Positions 1 through 9,439 of a stretch of 64,000 nucleotides of DNA are shown here, one piece after another. The stretch comes from Neobacillus sp. Marseille-Q6967. Lineage in GTDB: Bacteria > Bacillota > Bacilli > Bacillales > Cytobacillaceae. The notes under the pieces were generated by a model, which saw only the letters and a list, made by a program, of their open reading frames with translations, searched no databases and was not told where the DNA came from. The stretch covers positions 1,837,881 through 1,901,880 of the forward strand of contig NZ_OX267715.1 of assembly GCF_946151075.1 (NCBI RefSeq). The letters run 5' to 3'. Both the position numbers and the translations under genes were made by a program. Position 1 is the stretch's first letter. Every line of letters starts with the position of its first letter.

Positions 1-85
1 AAAGAAAAAACTACCATAATAGACGGCTCGCTTTTTAGAGCGGAAATTAAAAAGATATCTAAACGATGGATGTTTTTTTCCCTTT

Positions 86-741
86 TTATTTTATATTTGC
101 AAACTCAGTAATATCGTCTCGATGTCCAATTACAACTAACTTATCCCCTTCTCGTAGAACCTGGTCAGGAGATGGGGAAATGATTAAATTTTCATTACTA
201 ACAATAGCAATAGCATTTACATTATAGTTTGCTCGTAAGTCAAGCTCTCGTAAATTTTTTCTGGTCATACCTTGTGGAATCATTATTTCTTCAATATTGT
301 ATTCTTTTGATAGTTCTATATAGTTCAACACGTAGGTGAGAGAAGCTGATGTGCGACCCGTTCTCCCATATCTCTTTCTGGATGTATAACCCAATCTGCT
401 CCAACTTTTGTTAATACTTGTCCATGACGTTTATTGAGAGCTTTTGCAATTACCTTTTGTACTCCCATTTCTTTTAACAGCAAAACAGTTAAGATACTAG
501 CTTGCATATCATTACCGATTGCTACGATTACGTAATCAAAATTTCGAATCCCTACTGATTTAAGTGATTCTTCCTCTGTTGAATCAAGTACAACTGCGTG
601 AGTAACCACTAATTTGGCATCTTCTATACGCTCTTCATTTATATCAATTCCCATTACTTCCTGTCCTGCTTCAAATAATTTTGACGCAATACTTATTCCA
701 AATCGTCCTAGTCCAATAACTGCATAACTTAGCTTTTCCAT
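86..741 (-). pseudogene. ktrA: KtrA/KtrC-type potassium channel regulatory subunit, frameshifted
   Basis: Cytosolic RCK (TrkA-N plus TrkA-C) subunit that gates a KtrB/KtrD potassium channel through nucleotide binding. The first part (325-741, start ATG at 741 behind GGGGTGAG) encodes the Rossmann half with the GLGRFG nucleotide loop near residue 10 and ends abruptly after HQLLSP. The second part (86-394) carries the TrkA-C half, beginning effectively at LNYIELSKEY and ending with an EGDKLVVIG motif. The two halves join if one base is restored near 331-334, where CCTACGTG would become CCTAACGTG. Rejoined length would be about 219 residues, normal for KtrA (about 220). It follows the KtrB-like gene by 47 bases, so they form one unit. 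The frameshift could be real or a homopolymer base error. Confidence 0.85.
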
Positions 742-788
742 TGTTTATTACTCACCCCAAAAGAATCTTAATTATTAATAACAATTAC

Positions 789-2051
789 CTAGCCGATTAA
801 TATTTTTTCCTCTGCATATCTAACCTTTGCTTCTTTTCGAGTATTTAAAAGGGCAAAAGCCATTGTTAAAGGTCCGAGCCTTCCAATAAACATCATGATC
901 GTAATCAAGACTCTTCCTAAAGGCGAAAGTTCGGGTGTGAAATTTGCAGACAAACCTACTGTGCCAAATGCGGAAATCGTTTCAAATAATAATTTGCTCA
1001 TATCAGCCTTCTCGGTAAATGTTAATAAAAAGAAGATGAGAAAGATAAAAAAAAGTGCCGTCACCACAATCGATAATGATTTATTTACCAATTCCCATGG
1101 GATTCTTCGTTTAAAAATATTTGCATCATTCCGATTGGTTACAACTGCCCAAAAAGCTAAAATAATAATGGCAAAGGTAGTTACTTTAATACCACCACCA
1201 GTAGACCCTGAAGAAGCACCAATAAACATCATTGCCATCATAAAAACAAGGGAAGATAGATTCATGGCCCCAATATCAATCGTGTTAAAACCTGCAGTCC
1301 TTGTTACAACACCTTGAAAGTAAGATGCCCAGAGCTTATCTCCAAACTGTAAATTTCCAATAGTTGCAGTATTACTATATTCTGAGACCAAAATGATTAA
1401 AGGTCCAACAATGTTAAGTATTAGTGTCATAAGCAGTACGACTTTAGAATGAAGGGATAATTTTCGAAAGGATCTTTTACGAAATAGATCGAGAATAACA
1501 GTAAAACCAATTCCCCCAGTGATGAAAAGGAGTGTAATCATTATATTAACAGTAGGATCACCTCCCCATTTGCTTAGATTGTCAGGTTCAAGACCAAACC
1601 CTGCATTATTAAAAGCGGAAATGGAGTGGAATATACCATAGAAAATGGCTTTCGTAAGCGGCATTTCAAATGACCAACGAATGGCTAAAGTAGTAGCACC
1701 CATTAGTTCCACAATAAAAGTAATGACAATGATCCGTTTCACTAAGTTGACGAAGCCTGAAAGAGAAAACACATTTAATGAATCTTGCAGTAATAACCGT
1801 TCCTTTAGTCCGATCTTTTTACCTAAAATAATAATCATAAATATTCCAGTAGTCATAAAACCCCATCCACCAATTTGAATCAAACAGAGAAGAACAATTT
1901 CACCAAATAAGGTAAAGGTTGTTCCTGTATCAACAACGGCCAAACCTGTAACACAGACAGCAGAAGTTGCTTCAAATAAAGCATTAATGAAGCTTAGTCC
2001 ACGTCCTTTTTCATATGTAGCTATAGGCAGCATGAAAAGAAGGGTCCCCAA
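789..2051 (-). CDS. ktrB: KtrB/KtrD-type potassium uptake membrane subunit, N-terminus probably frameshifted
   Basis: TrkH/KtrB-family potassium translocating subunit, 420 residues from a TTG at 2051, with the four MPM (membrane-pore-membrane) repeats. Visible selectivity-filter regions include TSAVCVTGLAVVDTG, the first and most typical, and the gating-loop-like GASSGSTGGGIK. Family members are usually 440-450 residues and begin about 25 residues earlier. The TTG has no ribosome site. A GTG at 2086, after a weak AAAGG, opens another frame reading NLVIG; adding one base near 2070 would join it to FGSLILLGTLL, which fits the family N-terminus. So a second single-base deletion is likely (inference). 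It lies 45 bases downstream of the 2097-2654 gene and just upstream of ktrA. Confidence 0.85.
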   Translation of the reverse strand: MGTLLFMLPIATYEKGRGLSFINALFEATSAVCVTGLAVVDTGTTFTLFGEIVLLCLIQIGGWGFMTTGIFMIIILGKKIGLKERLLLQDSLNVFSLSGFVNLVKRIIVITFIVELMGATTLAIRWSFEMPLTKAIFYGIFHSISAFNNAGFGLEPDNLSKWGGDPTVNIMITLLFITGGIGFTVILDLFRKRSFRKLSLHSKVVLLMTLILNIVGPLIILVSEYSNTATIGNLQFGDKLWASYFQGVVTRTAGFNTIDIGAMNLSSLVFMMAMMFIGASSGSTGGGIKVTTFAIIILAFWAVVTNRNDANIFKRRIPWELVNKSLSIVVTALFFIFLIFFLLTFTEKADMSKLLFETISAFGTVGLSANFTPELSPLGRVLITIMMFIGRLGPLTMAFALLNTRKEAKVRYAEEKILIG

Positions 2052-2096
2052 CAGAATTAGACTACCGAACCTATTACAAGGTTCACCTTTCTACCT

Positions 2097-2654
2097 TTAA
2101 CTGTAACCCTCTTTTTGTATTTTAATAATTTTTAAAACTAACCCTCTAGAAAAAACTCCCAATAAGATAAAACCGAAAAACGAATAAACATGGTTCCATT
2201 TAAGTGGTTTATAAAGGTTCAGCATTTCTGCAAGAGGTTCCCAGACGAAAGCAAAAATGAAAGACATAATCAGAAGAACTATAGAAAAGGATTTCCAGCT
2301 TGAAAAATATTGATAAACTAACATATAAAGTATTGGGAGTAACGTATAATCTATTGGTACTAAAGGAGTACAAAGTGGAAGTAGGGTAAGGGGGTAAACC
2401 CACAGTGAAAAATTCCAACCCATAACATCAAGAACAGTTGAAATAGAGATGATAAAAAATCCATATAATAAAATTTCTAAAATACGGCTTTTATCAACTA
2501 TTTTCCACCAAAAAAACCACGGAACGATTGTCAAAGCCAGTAGAATCCACCATTTTAATGAAAATACAAAATTATGTATCCAATAATTCATCATCATTTT
2601 ATTTAACTCAATGGTATGTTGTTGTATTTCAATAGGTGTTGGAATTTTCTGCAA
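2097..2654 (-). CDS. CBO0543-like multi-pass membrane protein
   Basis: 185 residues, strongly hydrophobic and Trp-rich, with about five predicted membrane segments and a soluble N-terminal helix. TTG start at 2654, chosen because GGAGGTGT sits at the correct spacing. Composition and layout (TM, PWFFW, WEPLAEMLNLYKPLKW, TM) resemble the uncharacterised CBO0543 family of Bacillaceae and clostridia, for which no activity is known. It is immediately upstream of the KtrB-like gene and downstream of another protein of the same kind (2722-3228), so the three may be co-transcribed. Function unknown. Confidence 0.75.
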   Translation of the reverse strand: MQKIPTPIEIQQHTIELNKMMMNYWIHNFVFSLKWWILLALTIVPWFFWWKIVDKSRILEILLYGFFIISISTVLDVMGWNFSLWVYPLTLLPLCTPLVPIDYTLLPILYMLVYQYFSSWKSFSIVLLIMSFIFAFVWEPLAEMLNLYKPLKWNHVYSFFGFILLGVFSRGLVLKIIKIQKEGYS

Positions 2655-2721
2655 ATATTACACCTCCAATTTAATGTAGTTAGTTTTAACCCAATTTTAG
2701 TCATAAACATACTTTCATCTT

Positions 2722-3228
2722 TTATTTCATTTCACTAATTTTGACATTAAAGATGCTTAACAACGATACTATTATTATTATTGATAATAGCCAAGCTAAC
2801 AGAGGTCTTTTTTGGTGAATGGGTAAGATAATGAAAATAATACCTGTAAATAAAACAGACCACCACATATTCCATCCATTATGATATGTAATGAACCCAA
2901 ACTTACTGTTTATATACTCTGCACATGAATATATTCCTACCCATAATAGAAACCATAATGAACGTTTTTTCCATACTTCAGGAAACCTCCCTAGGTATAT
3001 TAATACGGTTGCAGAGTAAGATACGACCATAGCTAAAATTGTAATGGTCGTATGGTTAGGTAAGATTAAATCGTGAAACAACCACATTGATTTTTTGTAG
3101 AGAAGAAAGTTATATAAAAAATCTCCAAGGATGAAGAAAAGTATTGTCGGATAATACTTTTTCCAATTCCTCCAATCCCCCCATTTAAACGCTGCTAACA
3201 TATAGAAAATATTAATTAAAATATACAT
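2722..3228 (-). CDS. CBO0543-like multi-pass membrane protein
   Basis: 168 residues with about five hydrophobic segments separated by short Trp/Lys-rich loops (KWGDWRNWKKYY, YHNGWNMWW). This matches the CBO0543 family, conserved in spore formers without an assigned role. ATG start at 3228. It is not a duplicate of its neighbour at 2097-2654, but both have similar size and hydropathy. Roughly 150 bases upstream lies a 29-base element that recurs upstream of the third CBO0543-like gene at 10.6-11.2 kb, which suggests shared regulation. Confidence 0.7.
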   Translation of the reverse strand: MYILINIFYMLAAFKWGDWRNWKKYYPTILFFILGDFLYNFLLYKKSMWLFHDLILPNHTTITILAMVVSYSATVLIYLGRFPEVWKKRSLWFLLWVGIYSCAEYINSKFGFITYHNGWNMWWSVLFTGIIFIILPIHQKRPLLAWLLSIIIIVSLLSIFNVKISEMK

Positions 3229-3375
3229 AAGACCAATCCTTTAACATGAGTATTTCTATACTCCCCCCATTACAGGAAATTATTAAATGAGATGGTCTAG
3301 CATTGTTGCACTAACCTCCCCATTAGGCGAATAAGAAAAAGGCTGCATTTTATAGCCATATATTTAAGGAAAGCT

Positions 3376-3405
3376 CCTATACTTTAAATACAATTTTTCA
3401 CAATC
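3376..3405 (-). promoter_or_regulatory. Conserved upstream element shared with 11261-11289
   Basis: Read on the minus strand, this holds a TTGTGA-like -35, a 16-base spacer and a TATAGG -10. 26 of 29 bases match the element at 11261-11289, which lies upstream of another CBO0543-like gene. A sigma-A type promoter is the simplest reading. Confidence 0.45.
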
Positions 3406-3461
3406 TATTTCGTAATTCTGACTAGGAAAAGGCGAAGTCTTATTTACAATAGGGAAAGAGT

Positions 3462-3941
3462 TTAAAATTTTCTTTTTCTTTTGGTGAATAATCTTTCAAA
3501 AAAATATTGGAACCCATACAATAAAAATGCCTTATAAAAGAAATAAAGGAAAAATTGGGAGTTATTGAACCGAACCAATGTATAATACCTAAATTTTCTT
3601 GCAAAAAATGTGATTGGATATGCAAAAATAGCATTTGTAATTCCGTTGAGTAAAATAAACCATTTTATATTTCCATATGTCCACTTGAGAAACCACATGG
3701 AGATTGCCAAAAACGGACCAATTTGATAGGGTAATTCCCCAAAAAGGTAGGATTTAGGTTTATTATAAAAAACCCACCACCTTTGTTTTTTCCCATATCC
3801 TGCATGAAGCATTTCTATAAGTAAAATAAGGATGGATGCTGGTAAAAATCTTTTTATGTTACGTGAACCTAATAAGGGTACTGACAACCATGATAATAAG
3901 ACCATAGCAACATTAACTAATCTTTGGACTTTTATTGTCAT
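3462..3941 (-). CDS. Uncharacterised integral membrane protein
   Basis: 159 residues, about four hydrophobic segments, basic C-terminus ending in RKRKF. ATG at 3941 follows GGAAGGGATG at an acceptable distance. The segment with LIEMLHAGYGKKQRWWVFY followed by a PYQIGPF motif is reminiscent of small Bacillaceae membrane proteins that sit next to CBO0543 genes. I cannot assign a family with confidence. It heads the run of minus-strand membrane genes that continues to the ktr pair. Function unknown. Confidence 0.65.
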   Translation of the reverse strand: MTIKVQRLVNVAMVLLSWLSVPLLGSRNIKRFLPASILILLIEMLHAGYGKKQRWWVFYNKPKSYLFGELPYQIGPFLAISMWFLKWTYGNIKWFILLNGITNAIFAYPITFFARKFRYYTLVRFNNSQFFLYFFYKAFLLYGFQYFFERLFTKRKRKF

Positions 3942-4030
3942 AGCTTCATCATCCCTTCCTCAAAGCCTTGCTTCCCGTTTTCTTGTTACAATATCCAATA
4001 AATCATATTTATATGTATAGGTATTCATTT

Positions 4031-4075
4031 ACATAAAAAGAGGTATAGCCACAATTCTAACAGGCTAGACCTCTT
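4031..4075 (-). terminator. Rho-independent terminator of the esterase gene
   Basis: 13-base arms (4038-4050 and 4063-4075, one mismatch) followed on the minus strand by a run of T (4033-4037). Confidence 0.8.
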
Positions 4076-4139
4076 CTTTTTTATCCGATTTTTCTAGATA
4101 GATGTCTCAACAGAGTCGGATTTTCTTGGAACAGTCACT

Positions 4140-5633
4140 TTAGGATTTTAGCACCATCGTTGCTTGTTCCCACTTTATCCGATCTTCTTGGTTTGGGTCC
4201 TTTACGACTTCACTCTCAAGGTTAAAAATCATGGTTGATCGCTCATTCACGTCATACTTTGCCCATTCAGGAAAATCTTTTGTAGTTGGGTTGCCGTTAT
4301 GGGCAAAGTTGGTCCAGGCCTGATGCATATGATTGGCTAACAGTTGTCTTTCTGGAGAAGACCCCGTAAAGTTTTCCGTATTTGCTTTATCCAGTGTGTT
4401 CCATACAAATGGTATCTCTAACGCATGCGTCGCTTTTAAAGCACCGCCAAATACTGGTGTTTCCCAGTCAAAACGATACATCCACACTGGTGCACCTTGA
4501 TTCACCTGCAGCTCTGCTAGTTTTTGTGCAGGATTGGTAAAGATGCTAATGGTTAGTAATTTATTAAAAAGATCTTGAGATAACGGTTTGTTATCCGCGA
4601 ATGGTTTTGAAATGACCGGCAGCAGCGAACCGAATGTTTTTTCAAAAAGACTAATAACTTTTGTTTCATCTGCGTCCTTCCACTCAGGGTCAAATACACT
4701 GAAAATATTGTATTCATCTTTGTTTGTACCAATTAAGATAGAGACATCCTTTGCAGAACCATTGGCAATCGCTTCTTGTGGATGTTTCGGGAGCGAAACC
4801 CCATCAATCACTGGTCCTAAGCTCATCGGAGGAACGAGGTCTGCAGCTTGAATTAATTTTTCCACTGGCAATTCTTCCAATTTGGAAAGATTCGTTGATT
4901 CTACTTGTAAGGCAGCTAAAAGATGAACTGCCACTTTTGTTGCGGTAGCAGAAGAGTGCACATTGGCTGCAGCACCACTTTGTAATATTGCTTTATGGAA
5001 AAGACCCTGTGCTGAAGGGAATCCAAGCAATACCCCAATGCTCATGGCCCCTGCAGATTCTCCAAATACCGTTACATTGTTCGGATCTCCGCCAAACGCT
5101 GCAATATTGTCCTGCACCCATTTTAGTGCAGCAACCTGATCTAGAATGCCGCAATTTCCAGAAGTGGCATATTCTTCACCGCCAATTTGTCCTAGATGAA
5201 GAAAGCCTAATATTCCTAGGCGGTAATTAATCGTCACGACCACAACATCCCCTTGAGCTGCAAACGAAGCACCGTCATACCAGCTGCTGGACCCCGATCC
5301 AGAAACAAATGCTCCACCGTGAATCCAGACCATTACCGGCCGTTTCTTATCATCTGCTCCCGGTGACCAGACATTTAAATAGAGACAATCCTCATTTACA
5401 TTCGAAACATCGTTTCCAAAAAACTCCATGATTTCTCTTTGAGTTTGTGGGGCAACAGGTGAAAATAAGGTAGCATCACGAACACCTTCCCAAGAATCTG
5501 GCAGTTCTGGGGCGCGGAACCGCAGAGAACCAACTGGAGGCTTTGCATAGGGAATCCCCTTCCAAGCAAAGACACCATCCGTTTGTTCTCCTTGTAATTT
5601 ACCGCAAACGCTTTCAACTATCGTTTTAGACAT
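4140..5633 (-). CDS. pnbA: Carboxylesterase (para-nitrobenzyl esterase type)
   Basis: Type-B carboxylesterase of the alpha/beta-hydrolase fold, 497 residues against about 490 for B. subtilis PnbA; hydrolyses ester bonds of small hydrophobic substrates in the cytosol. Seen: GIPYAKPPVG near residue 27, oxyanion loop HGGAF at 105-109, nucleophile elbow GESAG with Ser193, an acidic residue in GTNKDEYN (about Glu307) and His403 in ATHALEIPFVW, making a complete triad. No signal peptide. ATG at 5633 lies behind GAGGAGAAGG. Stands alone between its own terminator and a long upstream gap. The true substrate is unknown. Confidence 0.93.
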   Translation of the reverse strand: MSKTIVESVCGKLQGEQTDGVFAWKGIPYAKPPVGSLRFRAPELPDSWEGVRDATLFSPVAPQTQREIMEFFGNDVSNVNEDCLYLNVWSPGADDKKRPVMVWIHGGAFVSGSGSSSWYDGASFAAQGDVVVVTINYRLGILGFLHLGQIGGEEYATSGNCGILDQVAALKWVQDNIAAFGGDPNNVTVFGESAGAMSIGVLLGFPSAQGLFHKAILQSGAAANVHSSATATKVAVHLLAALQVESTNLSKLEELPVEKLIQAADLVPPMSLGPVIDGVSLPKHPQEAIANGSAKDVSILIGTNKDEYNIFSVFDPEWKDADETKVISLFEKTFGSLLPVISKPFADNKPLSQDLFNKLLTISIFTNPAQKLAELQVNQGAPVWMYRFDWETPVFGGALKATHALEIPFVWNTLDKANTENFTGSSPERQLLANHMHQAWTNFAHNGNPTTKDFPEWAKYDVNERSTMIFNLESEVVKDPNQEDRIKWEQATMVLKS

Positions 5634-5950
5634 TAACCTTCTCCTCTCAATATATAAGTACTTGCAGCAAAAATCAGTCTATGTAGCTACTTTATTGTAT
5701 TCGAGAAGAAGAAGAGGTTTTCCTGTTACATGCACGGATATATCTATATTAGGGGAATGTTTATTTATCTACCTTCGTTAGTGGATAGTCAAGACATTTA
5801 TGTTTATATATGGTATGATGGTGCTAATATCTTCCAACTGGTAAAGGGGCTTATACTCTTTTATCTTACAAGAATTCAGATTCCGCCTGAAGGCGTGTTT
5901 CTGATTTTTGTATTGGAAGGTTTATTTTTTATATGAAGGAGGAGTTAAAC
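5634..5950. other. Intergenic region, 317 bases
   Basis: Divergent region between the esterase and the leader ORF. A 68-codon plus-strand frame (5730-5936) is open but has no ribosome site and codon use unlike genes nearby. An AAGGAGGAG ribosome site at its right end serves the leader ORF at 5951. No convincing promoter hexamers were found. Confidence 0.5.
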
Positions 5951-6019
5951 ATGAAAAAGGTTTTAAAATTTTGCAAACGGTTTAATCCAAGCTTGGGGGT
6001 TATCTACTATGAACCGTAG
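5951..6019 (+). CDS. 22-residue leader peptide overlapping the GreA/GreB-like gene
   Basis: ATG at 5951, stop TAG at 6017-6019. It has one of the best ribosome sites in the region (AAGGAGGAG, spacing about 7), so translation is likely. The peptide is basic (MKKVLKFCKRFN at its start) and its last 11 bases overlap the next gene, whose ATG is at 6009. The downstream start has only GGGGG before it. This arrangement suggests translational coupling or an attenuator-like leader; the peptide itself resembles no family I know. Confidence 0.5.
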   Translation: MKKVLKFCKRFNPSLGVIYYEP

Positions 6020-6470
6020 TGCGATTCAAACCAATGATTTTTTTGTTCAGCAATTGGTTTATATTGAGGATCATATCAAGGAGCTCACGAATCTATATAT
6101 CTCATCCACTCCAATTCAGGAACGATTAAAGCACTTTTTTAGTTTGTATTCACTAGAAGTCGAGGACCTTATAAAAGTACATCAACGGAAAGGGTCTAAT
6201 TCCTTTTTTCCTAAGGTGTTAATCGGAACAAAGGTCACCGTAATGTACGATGAGGATAACGAAACAGAGGATTATATTATCTGTTTTCCAGAGCAATCTG
6301 ATCCTGATAGCGGGTTTATTTCCTTTTTATCACCAGTAGGCAGGCAGCTTCTTCTTAAACAAATTGGTGAAACCTTATCATTAAAAATTCCAACCGGGGA
6401 ATTGATGATGACAATTAGAGAAATTTCATATGCCGGCCACCTTTTAGATGTAAAATTAAATGAAACATAA
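6009..6470 (+). CDS. GreA/GreB C-terminal domain protein (transcription factor-like)
   Basis: 153 residues. Residues about 70-150 match the C-terminal FKBP-like domain of GreA/GreB: a beta-rich stretch starting at VLIGTKVTVMYDED, then ISFLSPVGRQLL and a final IREISYAG. The N-terminal 65 residues are helical, but far from the GreA coiled coil and without its acidic tip, so cleavage-factor activity is doubtful. Rnk-like or other RNA-polymerase-binding roles are possible. Family knowledge: this domain docks in the polymerase secondary channel. Overlaps the leader ORF by 11 bases and is followed by a terminator, so the two form a unit. Confidence 0.75.
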   Translation: MNRSAIQTNDFFVQQLVYIEDHIKELTNLYISSTPIQERLKHFFSLYSLEVEDLIKVHQRKGSNSFFPKVLIGTKVTVMYDEDNETEDYIICFPEQSDPDSGFISFLSPVGRQLLLKQIGETLSLKIPTGELMMTIREISYAGHLLDVKLNET

Positions 6471-6518
6471 TATTCTGATAGCACTTAAATAAAGACTTTT
6501 TATGCATTAATAAAACTA

Positions 6519-6575
6519 AGAGGCTGACTACCAAAAACTTCGTCATTATCACCTTTAGTAGCCAGCCTCTTTTTA
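6519..6575 (+). terminator. Terminator after the GreA/GreB-like gene
   Basis: Arms at 6519-6531 and 6557-6570 (AGAGGCTG / CAGCCTCT core, one bulge) with a T run at 6571-6574. Confidence 0.7.
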
Positions 6576-6622
6576 ATTATTATTAAGCTCTTTAATAACT
6601 GATTACAAAAATTAGTAAATGA

Positions 6623-6844
6623 TTATTTATGGGTTTTCCCGTTATAATGCCATCTCCCCTCTTCAATTTTTGGCAGCAGGCCTCTTATATAATCTTTTAG
6701 TTCTTCCGACAACTCATCTTTTTCGAGCTCATCTAATGTTAAGTAAATAATTTGAGCAGCTGATGCATCCATTACTTGGACCTGAATTTGAGAATTACCT
6801 TTTAAATCGGAAACTTTCCTAGTTAACATGATATGATAGGACAT
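6623..6844 (-). CDS. Small hypothetical protein
   Basis: 73 residues, ATG at 6844 with GAGGTGATT upstream. Soluble, mixed charge, with an acidic helix (LDELEKDELSEELKDYI) in the middle and a basic C-terminus ending NGKTHK. No signal peptide or metal motif. The good ribosome site and normal codon use support a real gene; I do not recognise the family. Confidence 0.6.
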   Translation of the reverse strand: MSYHIMLTRKVSDLKGNSQIQVQVMDASAAQIIYLTLDELEKDELSEELKDYIRGLLPKIEEGRWHYNGKTHK

Positions 6845-6894
6845 CGAATCACCTCAACTATATTATAGCGGAACACATGTTCGAATATGAATAT

Positions 6895-6937
6895 AAAAAA
6901 TAAAAAGCACCAAATATTAAATTCCGAATTTGGTGCT
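6895..6937 (-). terminator. Terminator of the rhodanese/thiamine-binding unit
   Basis: Perfect 10-base arms AGCACCAAAT / ATTTGGTGCT (6906-6915, 6928-6937) followed on the minus strand by TTTTTATTTTTT. Confidence 0.85.
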
Positions 6938-6977
6938 TCCATGTGGTTAACATAATAATTACGTAATACTTAAAAGA

Positions 6978-7280
6978 TCATAATTTTGCCTGTACCGCCT
7001 GTAATTTTCGCTCCATCGTGTTTTCCTTGTCACGGCGGTCATCAATTCGGATATTGGTACAGACACGCTGCAAACCTTTCTTGAACGGTACCTCATGAAC
7101 TTCATGCACAATTTCAAGCAATAACTTTAAATCACCTTCAACGAGTGTACTCATTGGTGTTAACTGATACTTTACCTGTCCCTCATGCTGTTGAAGAACT
7201 TTATGTATTTCGGCTACATACTCACTAACACTTGGTGTTCCCGTCCCAACTGGGATTACGGTTATATCCACAATGGCCAT
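6978..7280 (-). CDS. MTH1187/YqgV-family thiamine-binding protein (UPF0045)
   Basis: 100 residues, the usual length. Begins MAIVDITVIPVGTGTPSVS, the family signature strand, followed by YQLTPMSTLVEGD, characteristic of UPF0045. Members form tetramers that bind thiamine or related pyrimidines in the cytosol; a transport or salvage role has been proposed, not shown. ATG at 7280 behind CAGGAGATA. The rhodanese gene ends 18 bases upstream, so the two are probably co-transcribed, with one terminator downstream. Confidence 0.88.
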   Translation of the reverse strand: MAIVDITVIPVGTGTPSVSEYVAEIHKVLQQHEGQVKYQLTPMSTLVEGDLKLLLEIVHEVHEVPFKKGLQRVCTNIRIDDRRDKENTMERKLQAVQAKL

Positions 7281-7298
7281 ACATATCTCCTGCTTTCT

Positions 7299-7640
7299 TT
7301 ATCTTGTTTGTAAATACTCTTTCCAGGCAGTGATTCCGCCTTCTAGTAAGGTAACATTGTATTCTTTTTGGGACAAGATTGTTGCACATTTTTTGGCAGA
7401 GTTACCTGTAGTACAAGTTACAACGATTTCACTATTTTTAGGTAATGCTGCAATCGCCTTTTCTCCCTTTTCTTCTAACTCAAAAATGGATGTTTTCGGG
7501 ATATTATAGCTTTTCATATTTGAATCTTCGATGTGAAAATCATTGTATTTTTCCTCCGCACGAACATCAAGGAGGAACGTAGATTCACTTGCTTTCAGCT
7601 TTTCATAAAGTTCTTTTGGGGTGATGGTTTTTATCGACAA
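7299..7640 (-). CDS. Single-domain rhodanese-like sulfurtransferase
   Basis: 113 residues covering one rhodanese domain: LLDVRAEEKYNDFHI near residue 23, the active-site loop CTTGNSA near 76 with the catalytic Cys present, and the ending EGGITAWKEY. Such proteins carry a persulfide and pass sulfur to acceptors in the cytosol. The loop lacks the usual Arg seen in CRSGxRS forms, so substrate preference may differ. TTG start at 7640 with AGGAGTG seven bases before. Precedes the thiamine-binding protein gene by 18 bases. Confidence 0.88.
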   Translation of the reverse strand: MSIKTITPKELYEKLKASESTFLLDVRAEEKYNDFHIEDSNMKSYNIPKTSIFELEEKGEKAIAALPKNSEIVVTCTTGNSAKKCATILSQKEYNVTLLEGGITAWKEYLQTR

Positions 7641-7849
7641 TGATTAACACTCCTCATGTTATTGAATTTTTCCGAAAAAAATAAGGCTTAAATATGTACA
7701 ATCTCACTATTACCAATCTAACAATTTTTATATTAACTTTAGTACTACATATCGTGCAACCTTAACATGTTCTGGTTCAGTTTATATTAATTGGGATAAT
7801 TACAACCTTTTTTTGTTACGATACCCTGGCCTCTCTAGATTTTGTAAAA

Positions 7850-7880
7850 TTGCAAAAGGCCACTAATCAGTGACCTTTTC
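7850..7880 (-). terminator. gdhA terminator
   Basis: 11-base arms at 7854-7864 and 7869-7879 (one mismatch), followed on the minus strand by a T-rich stretch, 32 bases past the gdhA stop. Confidence 0.75.
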
Positions 7881-7911
7881 TCGTTTTTAGTATCATAACT
7901 TGATGCTTATG

Positions 7912-9315
<1,404 letters not shown>

Positions 9316-9405
9316 TTAAAGTTATGAAAATTCTCTTTTCATAAATGTGTTTTCATTTTATAATTTTATAATTGATAGTTTCAATCTTAATTTCCGATGA
9401 AATTC

Positions 9406-9420
9406 ATGCGTTTAACGCAT
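9406..9420. promoter_or_regulatory. Perfect palindrome, candidate operator of the LysR gene
   Basis: ATGCGTTTAACGCAT is a 7-1-7 perfect palindrome sitting 20 bases before the chosen LysR start and about 112 bases upstream of gdhA. The position suits autoregulation, and the ends fit the T-N11-A form of LysR sites. Inferred only. Confidence 0.4.
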
Positions 9421-9439
9421 TAAAATGGAGTGTTATAAA

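Noticed and set aside
5730..5936. 68-codon ORF upstream of the leader peptide
   Set aside because: No ribosome site, hydrophobic AT-driven composition, no family resemblance.
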